Origin: Zeimonas sp046347945
GTDB taxonomy: Bacteria > Pseudomonadota > Gammaproteobacteria > Burkholderiales > Burkholderiaceae_E
DNA length: 64,000 bases
Direction of reading: 5' to 3'
NCBI GenBank assembly: GCA_046347945.1
Contig: JAXMFB010000008.1
Coordinates: forward strand, 62,001 to 126,000
Part shown: in pieces, positions 54,933 through 61,626 of the stretch
Numbering within the stretch: the first letter of the stretch is position 1
How the letters are laid out: every line of letters begins with the position of its first letter
Position numbers and translations under genes: made by a program
The notes under the pieces: model-generated
Databases searched by the model: none
What the model saw: the letters and a program-made list of their open reading frames with translations, nothing else
What the model was told of the DNA's origin: nothing

Positions 54933-54958
54933 TGCAGTGCACAAGCGTTTGCACTGCA
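54933..54958. promoter_or_regulatory. Second LacI-type operator in front of the regulator gene
   Basis: CACAAGCGTTTGCA (54940-54953) keeps the AANCGNTTNCA part of the consensus. It lies inside a larger palindrome whose 9-base arms TGCAGTGCA (54933-54941) and TGCACTGCA (54950-54958) are perfect. It is centred 88 bases from the first operator and suits autoregulation or looping. Confidence 0.7.
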
Positions 54959-55010
54959 TCGGTCGAGAAATCCCGCTACGATTCGCACATCGAACACTGT
55001 GCCGCCGCAC

Positions 55011-56150
55011 ATGCCACGCCGTCCTGCCGTCACTGCAAACCGGATGACCGCTCCCGGCGCAATCGCGCACGTTGGCCGGCCCGCATCGTTGCTCGATGTC
55101 GCCCAGTTGGCCGGCGTCTCGACCGGCACCGTTTCGCGCGCACTGCGCCACCCGGACATGATCAGCGACGCGACGCGGCGCCGCGTCCTTGCTGCGGTCG
55201 AGCGGCTCGGATATGTCGCCAATGGCGCCGCACGCGCCCTGGCGATGCGTCGCACCATGACCGTCGGCGCGATCGTCCCCCGGTTTGGCTCGTCGTCGTT
55301 TCCTACGATGATCCAGGGCCTCGAAACGGCCCTGGCCGCCAGGGGCTACACGCTGCTGCTTTCGGCACCCGCACACGAGGAGGCGCGCGAGCCTGCAATC
55401 CTGCGGGCGCTGATAGAACGGGGCATCGACGCTGTGGCGCTCCTCGGTTCGCGGCAGCCGCGACAGACATTCGCGACGCTTTCCGCGCATCGCATCCCGT
55501 TCGTCATGATGTGGGCCCTCGAGAGCGACGACGGCGATTGCGTCGGCTTCGACGAACATGCGGCCGCGGCCTGCGTCGTGGACCATCTGGCGCAACTCGG
55601 CCATCGCAGGATCGGATTCATCGGCGGACACACCGCCGACAACGAACGTGCCCGCAGGCGATACCGCGGAATCGTCGAGTCGGTCGCACGCCATGGAATG
55701 AGCCTTTGCCACCGCGCATTGATCGAAACCGATTACGGATTTCGCCAGGGCTTCGATGCCATGAATGCGGTCATCGCGGCCCGCAGCGAAGCCACGGCCG
55801 TGGTGTGCGGAAACGACTACCTGGCCGCAGGTGCCTTGTCGGCGCTCGACCGCGCCCGAATCGAAGTGCCACGAGACATGTCGATCGCCAGCTTCAACGA
55901 CAACGAATTCGCGGCGTACCTGCACCCGCCGCTGACGTCGGTGCATCTTCCGATTGCGGAGATCGGCGAGCAGGCCGGGCGTTACCTGGTTGCACGCATG
56001 CGAGGCGAGAACCCTCCCCCCCCATCGCCTCTGCCATTCGACTTGATCGTCCGCTCGAGCTCCGGGCCCGTTCCCACCCGCTCCCTGGCACGCGTGCAAC
56101 GCGGGCGGCGGCAACCCTCGAACAGGAGACAGACAAGTGAAAATCCGTGA
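55011..56150 (+). CDS. LacI-family transcriptional regulator
   Basis: A 379-residue repressor. After a non-conserved 25-residue leader comes the HTH and hinge SLLDVAQLAGVSTGTVSRAL through RRVLAAVERLGYVANGAARALA, then a periplasmic-binding-protein-like effector domain (FIGGHTADNERARRRYRG, VVCGNDYLAAGALSAL, TSVHLPIAEIGEQAG). It is divergent from the ThDP/TRAP operon, with two operators between them. It very likely represses that operon until a catabolic intermediate is present. The stop overlaps the downstream lactonase start by 14 bases. Confidence 0.94.
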   Translation: MPRRPAVTANRMTAPGAIAHVGRPASLLDVAQLAGVSTGTVSRALRHPDMISDATRRRVLAAVERLGYVANGAARALAMRRTMTVGAIVPRFGSSSFPTMIQGLETALAARGYTLLLSAPAHEEAREPAILRALIERGIDAVALLGSRQPRQTFATLSAHRIPFVMMWALESDDGDCVGFDEHAAAACVVDHLAQLGHRRIGFIGGHTADNERARRRYRGIVESVARHGMSLCHRALIETDYGFRQGFDAMNAVIAARSEATAVVCGNDYLAAGALSALDRARIEVPRDMSIASFNDNEFAAYLHPPLTSVHLPIAEIGEQAGRYLVARMRGENPPPPSPLPFDLIVRSSSGPVPTRSLARVQRGRRQPSNRRQTSENP

Positions 56151-57066
56151 GGTGGCGTCCGGCCTGCAGTTCCCCGAAGGCCCGGTCGCCATGGACGACG
56201 GCTCCGTGCTGCTGGTCGAGATCGCGCGCGGCACGCTGACCCGGGTCTCGCCCGGCGGGAAGGTCTCGGTAGTCGCGCACCTCGGCGGCGGGCCGAACGG
56301 CGCGGCCATCGGCCCCGACGGCGCGGTCTACGTCTGCAACAACGGCGGCTTTCGCTGGGTCACCGAAGCCGACGGCTGCGTGCGCCCGGTGGCGCAGGCC
56401 GACGACTACGACACCGGCCGCATCGAGCGCGTCGACCTCGCGACGGGCCGCAGCGAGCGCCTCTACGAGCAGGTCGACGGCCACGGGCTGCGCGGGCCGA
56501 ACGACCTCGTCTTCGACGCCGAAGGCGGCTTCTGGTTCACCGACCTCGGCAAGGTGCGCGAGCGCGAGATGGACCGCGGCGCACTCTACTACGCCCGCGC
56601 CGACGGTCGCTCGATCGTCGCCGCCGCGCGTCCGGTGATGACCCCGAACGGCATTGCGCTGTCGCCCGACGGCGCCACGCTGTACTACGCCGAGACCGAG
56701 GGCGCGCGCGTCTGGGCGTTCGACGTCGCCGCACCCGGGCGATTGCGCAAGGACGCCTGGCCCTCGCCGCACGGCGGCCGCCTCGTCACCGCAGCGCCGG
56801 GCGGGCACTACCAGCGCTTCGACTCGATGGCCGTCGACGCGCTGGGCAATCTGTACGTCGCCACCCTGCTGCACGGCGGCCTCACGATCGTCTCGCCCGA
56901 CGGCCGCATCTGCCGGCACCTGCCGCTGCCCGACCGGTACACGACCAACCTCTGCTTCGGTGGGCCCGAATTGCGCACCCTCTTCGTGACGCTGTCGGGC
57001 AGCGGGCGCCTGGTGGCCATCGACGATTGGGCGATCCCCGGGCTGCGGCTGAACTTCAACGCCTGA
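56137..57066 (+). CDS. SMP-30/gluconolactonase-family lactonase
   Basis: A 309-residue six-bladed propeller enzyme. Metal-site residues are in LQFPEGPVAMDDG (Glu), GLRGPNDLVFDAEGGFWFTD (Asn, Asp), MTPNGIALSPDGATLYYAET (Asn) and FDSMAVDALGNLYVAT (Asp). The start is GTG at 56137, preceded by AGGAG, inside the end of the lacI gene. It probably opens a sugar-acid lactone, which fits the dehydrogenase and TRAP genes across the divergent promoter. Codon use is more GC-rich than in the lacI gene. Confidence 0.93.
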   Translation: MKIREVASGLQFPEGPVAMDDGSVLLVEIARGTLTRVSPGGKVSVVAHLGGGPNGAAIGPDGAVYVCNNGGFRWVTEADGCVRPVAQADDYDTGRIERVDLATGRSERLYEQVDGHGLRGPNDLVFDAEGGFWFTDLGKVREREMDRGALYYARADGRSIVAAARPVMTPNGIALSPDGATLYYAETEGARVWAFDVAAPGRLRKDAWPSPHGGRLVTAAPGGHYQRFDSMAVDALGNLYVATLLHGGLTIVSPDGRICRHLPLPDRYTTNLCFGGPELRTLFVTLSGSGRLVAIDDWAIPGLRLNFNA

Positions 57067-57185
57067 AGCGCCCCGCAGCCCCTTGAGTTTGCGTCGGCGC
57101 GCCCCATGTCGACGCCAGGCGGCGTAGCGCCACGGTGGCGCGGCGCGGCGTTCCCGCGTGCCGCCCCCGACCTGGAGCCCCGAGG

Positions 57186-57614
57186 ATGTCCGACCCGATC
57201 CACGCCGTCTGCCCGCATTGCGGCAAGACCAACCGCCTGCCCGCCGAGCGGGTCGGCCAGCACCCCGACTGCGGCGCCTGCGGCGAGCCGCTCTTTCCGG
57301 GCAAGCCGGTCGAGATGGACGACGCGCGCTTCCAGGACTACCTGCGCCGCACCGACCTGCCGGTCGTCGTCGACTTCTGGGCCAGCTGGTGCGGTCCCTG
57401 CCGGATGATGGCGCCCCAGTTCGAGCAGGCGGCCAGGAAGCTCGCCGGCCGCGTGCAGTGCCTGAAGGTCGACACCGATGCGAACCCCGGGCTCAGCCAG
57501 CGCTACGCGATTCGCAGCATCCCGACGATCGCGCTGTTCCAGGGCGGTCGCGAAGTGCGCCGAAGCGCCGGCGCGATGAGCGCCGCGCAGATCGAAGCCT
57601 GGATCGACGCCTGA
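57186..57614 (+). CDS. trxC: Thioredoxin 2 (zinc-ribbon thioredoxin)
   Basis: A 142-residue thioredoxin with an N-terminal zinc site (VCPHCGKTNRLP and CGACGEPLF) and the redox motif FWASWCGPCRMMAPQFEQ. The cis-Pro is in RSIPTIALF. It reduces protein disulfides in the cytoplasm and in E. coli is induced by OxyR. GAGG lies just before the ATG at 57186. It is convergent with the DsrE-like lipoprotein gene. Confidence 0.96.
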   Translation: MSDPIHAVCPHCGKTNRLPAERVGQHPDCGACGEPLFPGKPVEMDDARFQDYLRRTDLPVVVDFWASWCGPCRMMAPQFEQAARKLAGRVQCLKVDTDANPGLSQRYAIRSIPTIALFQGGREVRRSAGAMSAAQIEAWIDA

Positions 57615-57690
57615 ACCGGCCCCCGAAGTGGCCTCCGAGGGGCGAATCCGCCCCGGCTTGCGCCGGGACGGGGTGCGATCGCCGCGTCGC

Positions 57691-58131
57691 CTACGGCCGG
57701 ATGTACGCCCAGCCCTCGCGCTGGCGTTCCATCAGCTCGACGACGCCGCCCGGCACGTAGCCGATGCCCGGGATCATGTCGGCCGTGGTGAGCTTCTGCG
57801 CGTGCATCGTGTTCTCGCAGGCCACGACCCTGACGCCGTCGGTCAGCGCTTGCGTGACGCGCGGCTCGACCTTCGATTCGGCCTTCAGCATCGCGATCCC
57901 GGGCCCGTAGACGACGAGCTCGGTCAGCACCTTGTCCTTGCCGATCGCCTGCTGGACATTGCGCAGGTTGTTCAGCGCCAGGTTCCAGTTCTTCGGGTCC
58001 GCCTCGCTGACCTGGAACACGACCTTTCTCATCTCGGACTGTGCGGTGGGGCCGGGCGCCATGGCGCTGCAGGCGCCGAGCGCCCCGGTGAGGATCGCCG
58101 CGCCCAGGGCGAGCGCCAATCTGCGTGGCAT
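57691..58131 (-). CDS. DsrE-like periplasmic lipoprotein
   Basis: A 146-residue protein with a lipoprotein signal (lipobox LGAC). A DsrE/DsrF-like domain follows, starting RKVVFQVSEADPKNWNLALNN and continuing with LVVYGPGIAMLK and the conserved Cys in VRVVACENTMHAQK, then EGWAYIRP. The last part resembles the C-terminus of the anti-sigma-like protein at 58839-59594 (IACGQT, AGWVYVKA). GAGGAG precedes the ATG. The promoter motif GGAAT-N17-CGTC lies upstream. It may bind sulfur or thiol ligands and act with the neighbouring sigma/anti-sigma pair. Confidence 0.9.
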   Translation of the reverse strand: MPRRLALALGAAILTGALGACSAMAPGPTAQSEMRKVVFQVSEADPKNWNLALNNLRNVQQAIGKDKVLTELVVYGPGIAMLKAESKVEPRVTQALTDGVRVVACENTMHAQKLTTADMIPGIGYVPGGVVELMERQREGWAYIRP

Positions 58132-58188
58132 GTGTCGTCTCCTCGTTGGGCGCGGCGGACGGATGGCCCGCCTGTCTCCCGCTGTCTG

Positions 58189-58214
58189 GACGCTCGCGGC
58201 CGCGCCTTTATTCC
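58189..58214 (-). promoter_or_regulatory. ECF-type promoter motif for the DsrE lipoprotein
   Basis: On the minus strand GGAAT (58214-58210) is followed after exactly 17 bases by CGTC (58192-58189), a typical ECF-sigma spacing. The expected start site gives a leader of about 50 bases. The same motif with the same spacer faces the sigma gene. Confidence 0.75.
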
Positions 58215-58252
58215 GTCCCGGCCGCCCCGGGTGGCGGCGCGGGGCCGTCGGT

Positions 58253-58278
58253 GGAATACTGGCGGCTTCGCGCGCGTC
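58253..58278 (+). promoter_or_regulatory. ECF-type promoter motif for the sigma/anti-sigma operon
   Basis: GGAAT (58253-58257), 17 bases, CGTC (58275-58278). The expected start is within a few bases of the sigma ATG at 58288, and no Shine-Dalgarno sequence is present, so a leaderless mRNA is possible. Identity with the divergent motif suggests autoregulation. Confidence 0.72.
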
Positions 58279-58287
58279 TCACCGGAC

Positions 58288-58842
58288 ATGGATCTCAGAA
58301 GCCTGCTCTTCGGCGCACACTGCCTCCGGCAGGAGGTCGAGTCGTGGCGCCCCGCCCTGTACCGGGTCGCCTATTCGTGGTGCCACGACCGGGCCTTGGC
58401 CGAAGACCTCGTCCAGGAGACACTGCTCAAGGCGCTGTCGCGCCACGCGCAACTGCGCGACACCGAGCGACTCAAGGGCTGGCTGTTCGCGATCCTGAAC
58501 AACGGCTTTCGCGACCACCTGCGGCGCCAGCGCGTCCACGACGACATCGACGAGCTCGCCGACGAGATGCCGGGCACCGCGCCCACCCCGGAAGACCAGC
58601 GTGCGACGGCCGAGATCGTCGCGCGGGTGCGTGCCGCCGTTGCGCGCCTTCCGCTCGGCCAGCGGCAGGTGGTCACGCTGGTCGACCTCGAGGAGCTGAG
58701 CTACGCGGAAGTGGCGCTGGCGCTGGGCATTCCGATCGGCACGGTGATGAGCCGGCTGTGCCGCGCGCGCGCCACGCTGCGCGACACGCTGACCGACGAG
58801 CGCGCGGCCGCGCAGGTCATCGCGCTGGGGAGCCGCCGATGA
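58288..58842 (+). CDS. ECF RNA polymerase sigma factor
   Basis: A 184-residue group IV sigma factor. Region 2 (LYRVAYSWCHDRALAEDLVQETLLKALSRH ... LKGWLFAILNNGFRDHLRRQ) binds core polymerase and the -10 box. Region 4 (LPLGQRQVVTLVDLEELSYAEVALALGIPIGTVMSRLCRAR) reads the -35 box. There is no C-terminal sensor extension, so control should come from the anti-sigma-like gene, which it overlaps by four bases (ATGA). The likely targets are the two GGAAT-N17-CGTC sites in the adjacent intergenic region. Confidence 0.95.
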   Translation: MDLRSLLFGAHCLRQEVESWRPALYRVAYSWCHDRALAEDLVQETLLKALSRHAQLRDTERLKGWLFAILNNGFRDHLRRQRVHDDIDELADEMPGTAPTPEDQRATAEIVARVRAAVARLPLGQRQVVTLVDLEELSYAEVALALGIPIGTVMSRLCRARATLRDTLTDERAAAQVIALGSRR

Positions 58843-59594
58843 GCCAGCCGCAGCGCCTTTCCGACGAGATGCAGAGCGCCTTCGTCGACGGCCAGCTCGA
58901 CGCCCGCGAAAGCGCCGAGTGGCTCGAGCGGATGGGCAGCGACCCGCGCCTGCGCGACGACGTCTGCCGCACGCGCCTGGTCAAGGAGATGGTTCGCGCG
59001 GCCTACCGCGACGCGGCGCCGCGCTCCGCGCCCCCCGAGCCGCCGCGGCGTCGCCCGGCCGCCGCGGCGCTGCTGGCGGTCGCGCTGGTCGCCGTACTGG
59101 TGGGCTGGCAGGCCCATCGGCGGCTGCCCGGCGGCCTGGCGAGCGCCCTGGCGTGGGCTACGGCGCCGGACGATCCGGTGCAGCGCGCCGGCCTGGTCGG
59201 CAGCAGCCTCGAAGCGGTGCGGCAGGCCTCGGCCAACCACGTGCTGGTCCACATCGCCTCCTCCGACACGGCCCACCTCGGCCCGGCACTCGACGGCATC
59301 GAGGGCCTGCTGCGCGACGCGCGCGCCGCCGGACGGCCGGTGGCCATCGAGGTCGTCGCCAACATCGGCGGCATCGACCTGCTGCGCGTCGGCGCATCGC
59401 CGTATCCGGCGCGCATCGCGGCGCTGCAGGCGGCGTATCCCGAGCTCTCGTTCATCGCCTGCGGCCAGACGCTCGAGCGGCTGCGCGAGCGTGGCGCCTC
59501 GGTTCAACTGCTTCCCGGCGTACGCCAGGCCAGCTCGGCGCTCGACCAGGTCGTGCGGCGGCTGCAAGCGGGCTGGGTCTACGTGAAGGCGTGA
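58839..59594 (+). CDS. Anti-sigma-factor-like membrane protein with periplasmic DsrE-like domain
   Basis: A 251-residue single-pass protein. Residues 7-55 (LSDEMQSAFVDGQLDARESA, LVKEMVRAAY) resemble RseA-type sigma-binding domains without a zinc motif. Residues 73-90 form the membrane helix (PAAAALLAVALVAVLVGW). From about 120 on, the periplasmic part resembles the DsrE-like lipoprotein encoded divergently: HVLVHIASSD, EVVANIGGIDLLRVG, FIACGQTLERL and a final LQAGWVYVKA. Translational coupling to the sigma gene supports an anti-sigma role. A DsrE-type sensor in this position is unusual. Confidence 0.88.
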   Translation: MSQPQRLSDEMQSAFVDGQLDARESAEWLERMGSDPRLRDDVCRTRLVKEMVRAAYRDAAPRSAPPEPPRRRPAAAALLAVALVAVLVGWQAHRRLPGGLASALAWATAPDDPVQRAGLVGSSLEAVRQASANHVLVHIASSDTAHLGPALDGIEGLLRDARAAGRPVAIEVVANIGGIDLLRVGASPYPARIAALQAAYPELSFIACGQTLERLRERGASVQLLPGVRQASSALDQVVRRLQAGWVYVKA

Positions 59595-60712
59595 TGCATC
59601 CCGAAGAACCCGACAGGACCTCCACCACCGACGACGAGCGCGTCTCGCAGGTCGTCGTCCTGCCGCCTCCCGAAGACCTGATCCGCTTCTTCCCGATCCA
59701 GGGAACGGATGTCGAGCGCATGGTCGGCGAATGCCGCACTGCCGTTCGCCGCATCGTTCGCGGCGGCGACGACCGGCTGCTGGTGGTGATCGGCCCGTGC
59801 TCGATCCACGATCCACGCGCCGCGCTCGAGTACGCGCAGCGGCTCGCCGAACCGCGCGAGCGCTTCCGCGACACGCTCGAAGTCGTGATGCGCGTGTACT
59901 TCGAGAAGCCGCGCACGACGGTCGGCTGGAAGGGCCTGATCAACGACCCGTACCTCGACGAGAGCTGCCGCATCAACGAGGGTCTGCGCATCGCGCGCTC
60001 GCTGCTGATCGACATCGCGCGCCTCGGCGTGCCCGCCGGAAGCGAGCTGCTGGACACCACGTCGCCGCAATACCTGGCCGACCTGGTCGCCTGGGGGGCG
60101 ATCGGCGCGCGCACGACCGAGAGCCAGGTGCACCGCGAGCTCGCCTCGGGCACCTCGGCGCCGATCGGCTTCAAGAACGGCACCGACGGCAACGTGCGCG
60201 TAGCGATCGACGCGATCCTCGCGGCGCGCAGCCCGCACAACTTCCTCGGCATCCACAAGAACGGCCACGTCGCGATGGTGCGCACCAGCGGCAACCCCGA
60301 CTGCCACCTGATCCTGCGTGGCGGTCGCGTGCCGAACTACGACCGTGCAAGCGTTGCCGCCGCATGCGAAGAACTCGAGCAGAGCGACTGCATGCCGTCG
60401 CTGATGATCGACTGCTCGCACGCCAACAGCGCCAGGCAGCCCGCGCGGCAGGTCGACATCGCGGCGGACATCGCAGCCCAGATCGCGGGGGGGAGCCGCA
60501 GCATCATGGGCGTGATGGTCGAGAGCCACCTGGTCGCGGGCCGGCAAGCGTTCACGCCCGGCAGCGACGATCCCGCGAAGCTCGCCTACGGGCAGAGCAT
60601 CACCGACGGTTGCCTCGGGTGGGACGACTCGGTGGCGTTGCTCGAGACGCTCGACCGGGCCGTGAAGACCCGGCGCCTGGCGGATTCTTCCCGCACCCGC
60701 CATCGCGATTGA
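59594..60712 (+). CDS. aroG: 3-deoxy-7-phosphoheptulonate synthase (DAHP synthase, class I)
   Basis: A 372-residue first enzyme of the shikimate pathway, joining phosphoenolpyruvate and erythrose 4-phosphate. Motifs: VVIGPCSIHDPRAALEYA (metal Cys), MRVYFEKPRTTVGWKGLINDPYLD, GARTTESQVHRELASGTSAPIGFKNGTDG and MIDCSHANSARQP. The ATG overlaps the preceding stop by one base (TGATG), so it could be co-transcribed with the sigma operon. It resembles E. coli AroG/AroF/AroH; the feedback amino acid cannot be read. Confidence 0.96.
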   Translation: MHPEEPDRTSTTDDERVSQVVVLPPPEDLIRFFPIQGTDVERMVGECRTAVRRIVRGGDDRLLVVIGPCSIHDPRAALEYAQRLAEPRERFRDTLEVVMRVYFEKPRTTVGWKGLINDPYLDESCRINEGLRIARSLLIDIARLGVPAGSELLDTTSPQYLADLVAWGAIGARTTESQVHRELASGTSAPIGFKNGTDGNVRVAIDAILAARSPHNFLGIHKNGHVAMVRTSGNPDCHLILRGGRVPNYDRASVAAACEELEQSDCMPSLMIDCSHANSARQPARQVDIAADIAAQIAGGSRSIMGVMVESHLVAGRQAFTPGSDDPAKLAYGQSITDGCLGWDDSVALLETLDRAVKTRRLADSSRTRHRD

Positions 60713-60759
60713 GCGCGCGATCGGCGTCGACCCGCGAGCCTTGCCCGCGGCTCGGCGCC

Positions 60760-61470
60760 TCAGGAAGCGAAGATCGCCTCGAGATCGACGTCGACGTCGC
60801 CGGGCGCGAGGTCGAGCGAATTCTCGATGTGGTCCAGGTGTTCGAGCATGAGCCGCTCGGCCCTCGCCGCATCGCGCTTGCCGATCGCATCGATGATCGC
60901 CCCGTGCTCGTCGGCGCGGCACGCCGCCGAGGTCGGCGTGTCGTAGAGCAGGATGACGAGACAGGTGATCGTCGTCAGCTCGCGCACCGTCTTCGCGAGG
61001 ACCGCATTTCCGGCCAGTTCGGCGAGCAGGGTGTGGAACTCGCCCGACAGGCGAATCACCGAACGCTTGTCTTCCCGGCGACGGGCATCCATCTCCCGCT
61101 CCTGATGCTCGCGCAGCTTCGCGAGCTTCTCGGCCGTCACCGCGTCGACCAGACGCCGGATGACGCCCGGCTCGAGCAGCCTGCGCGCCTCGAATACGTT
61201 GCGCGCCCGCTCGGCCGATGGCTTGGCGAGGAACGCGCCGCGCTGCGGAAACAGGTCGACGATCCCCTCGTAGGCCAGGCGGGCGAGGACCTCGCGAATC
61301 CGCGCCCGGCTCACCCCGAAAATCGTTGCGAGCCGGTCCTCTCCGAGCTTCGAACCGGGGCTCAGTCGATGTTCGAGGATCGCGACGTAGATCCGCTCGT
61401 AGATTTCGTCGACCGAGGCTTCCCGCTTCGGCGCCCGACGAGGCTCGGCTTTGTTCCGGATGCTGGCCAC
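60760..61470 (-). CDS. GntR-family regulator with FCD domain
   Basis: A 236-residue regulator. The winged helix is YERIYVAILEHRLSPGSKLGEDRLATIFGVSRARIREVLARLAYEG. The C-terminal all-helical FCD domain (FEARRLLEPGVIRRLV, FHTLLAELAGNAVL, ADEHGAIIDAIGKRDAARAERLM) has the His/Asp metal-site pattern that binds carboxylate effectors. The start is GTG at 61470. It is divergent from the hydantoinase gene, with two operator-like sites between them, and probably represses the cyclic-amide catabolic genes. Confidence 0.92.
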   Translation of the reverse strand: MASIRNKAEPRRAPKREASVDEIYERIYVAILEHRLSPGSKLGEDRLATIFGVSRARIREVLARLAYEGIVDLFPQRGAFLAKPSAERARNVFEARRLLEPGVIRRLVDAVTAEKLAKLREHQEREMDARRREDKRSVIRLSGEFHTLLAELAGNAVLAKTVRELTTITCLVILLYDTPTSAACRADEHGAIIDAIGKRDAARAERLMLEHLDHIENSLDLAPGDVDVDLEAIFAS

Positions 61471-61505
61471 GGCTGTCTCGTTGTGGACGCTCGATGTTAA
61501 CGTAA

Positions 61506-61527
61506 ATGTCGACGATATTGTTGACAG
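61506..61527. promoter_or_regulatory. Paired operator-like sites between GntR and hydantoinase genes
   Basis: ATGTCGACGA (61506-61515) and TTGTTGACAG (61518-61527) each match 8 of 10 bases of the palindrome TTGTCGACAA found upstream of the racemase-like gene (63939-63948). GntR/FCD operators commonly have the form TTGT-NN-ACAA. They sit about 40 bases upstream of the GntR start. Confidence 0.65.
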
Positions 61528-61626
61528 TCGTTCCGGCCGGGGGCATTCTTCGCTCGCTCCGGCAGCCATGACGGCCCGGACGGATGCCGGGTCCGTCGTC
61601 CGGCCCTGCAGCCAGCGGATTCTCCC

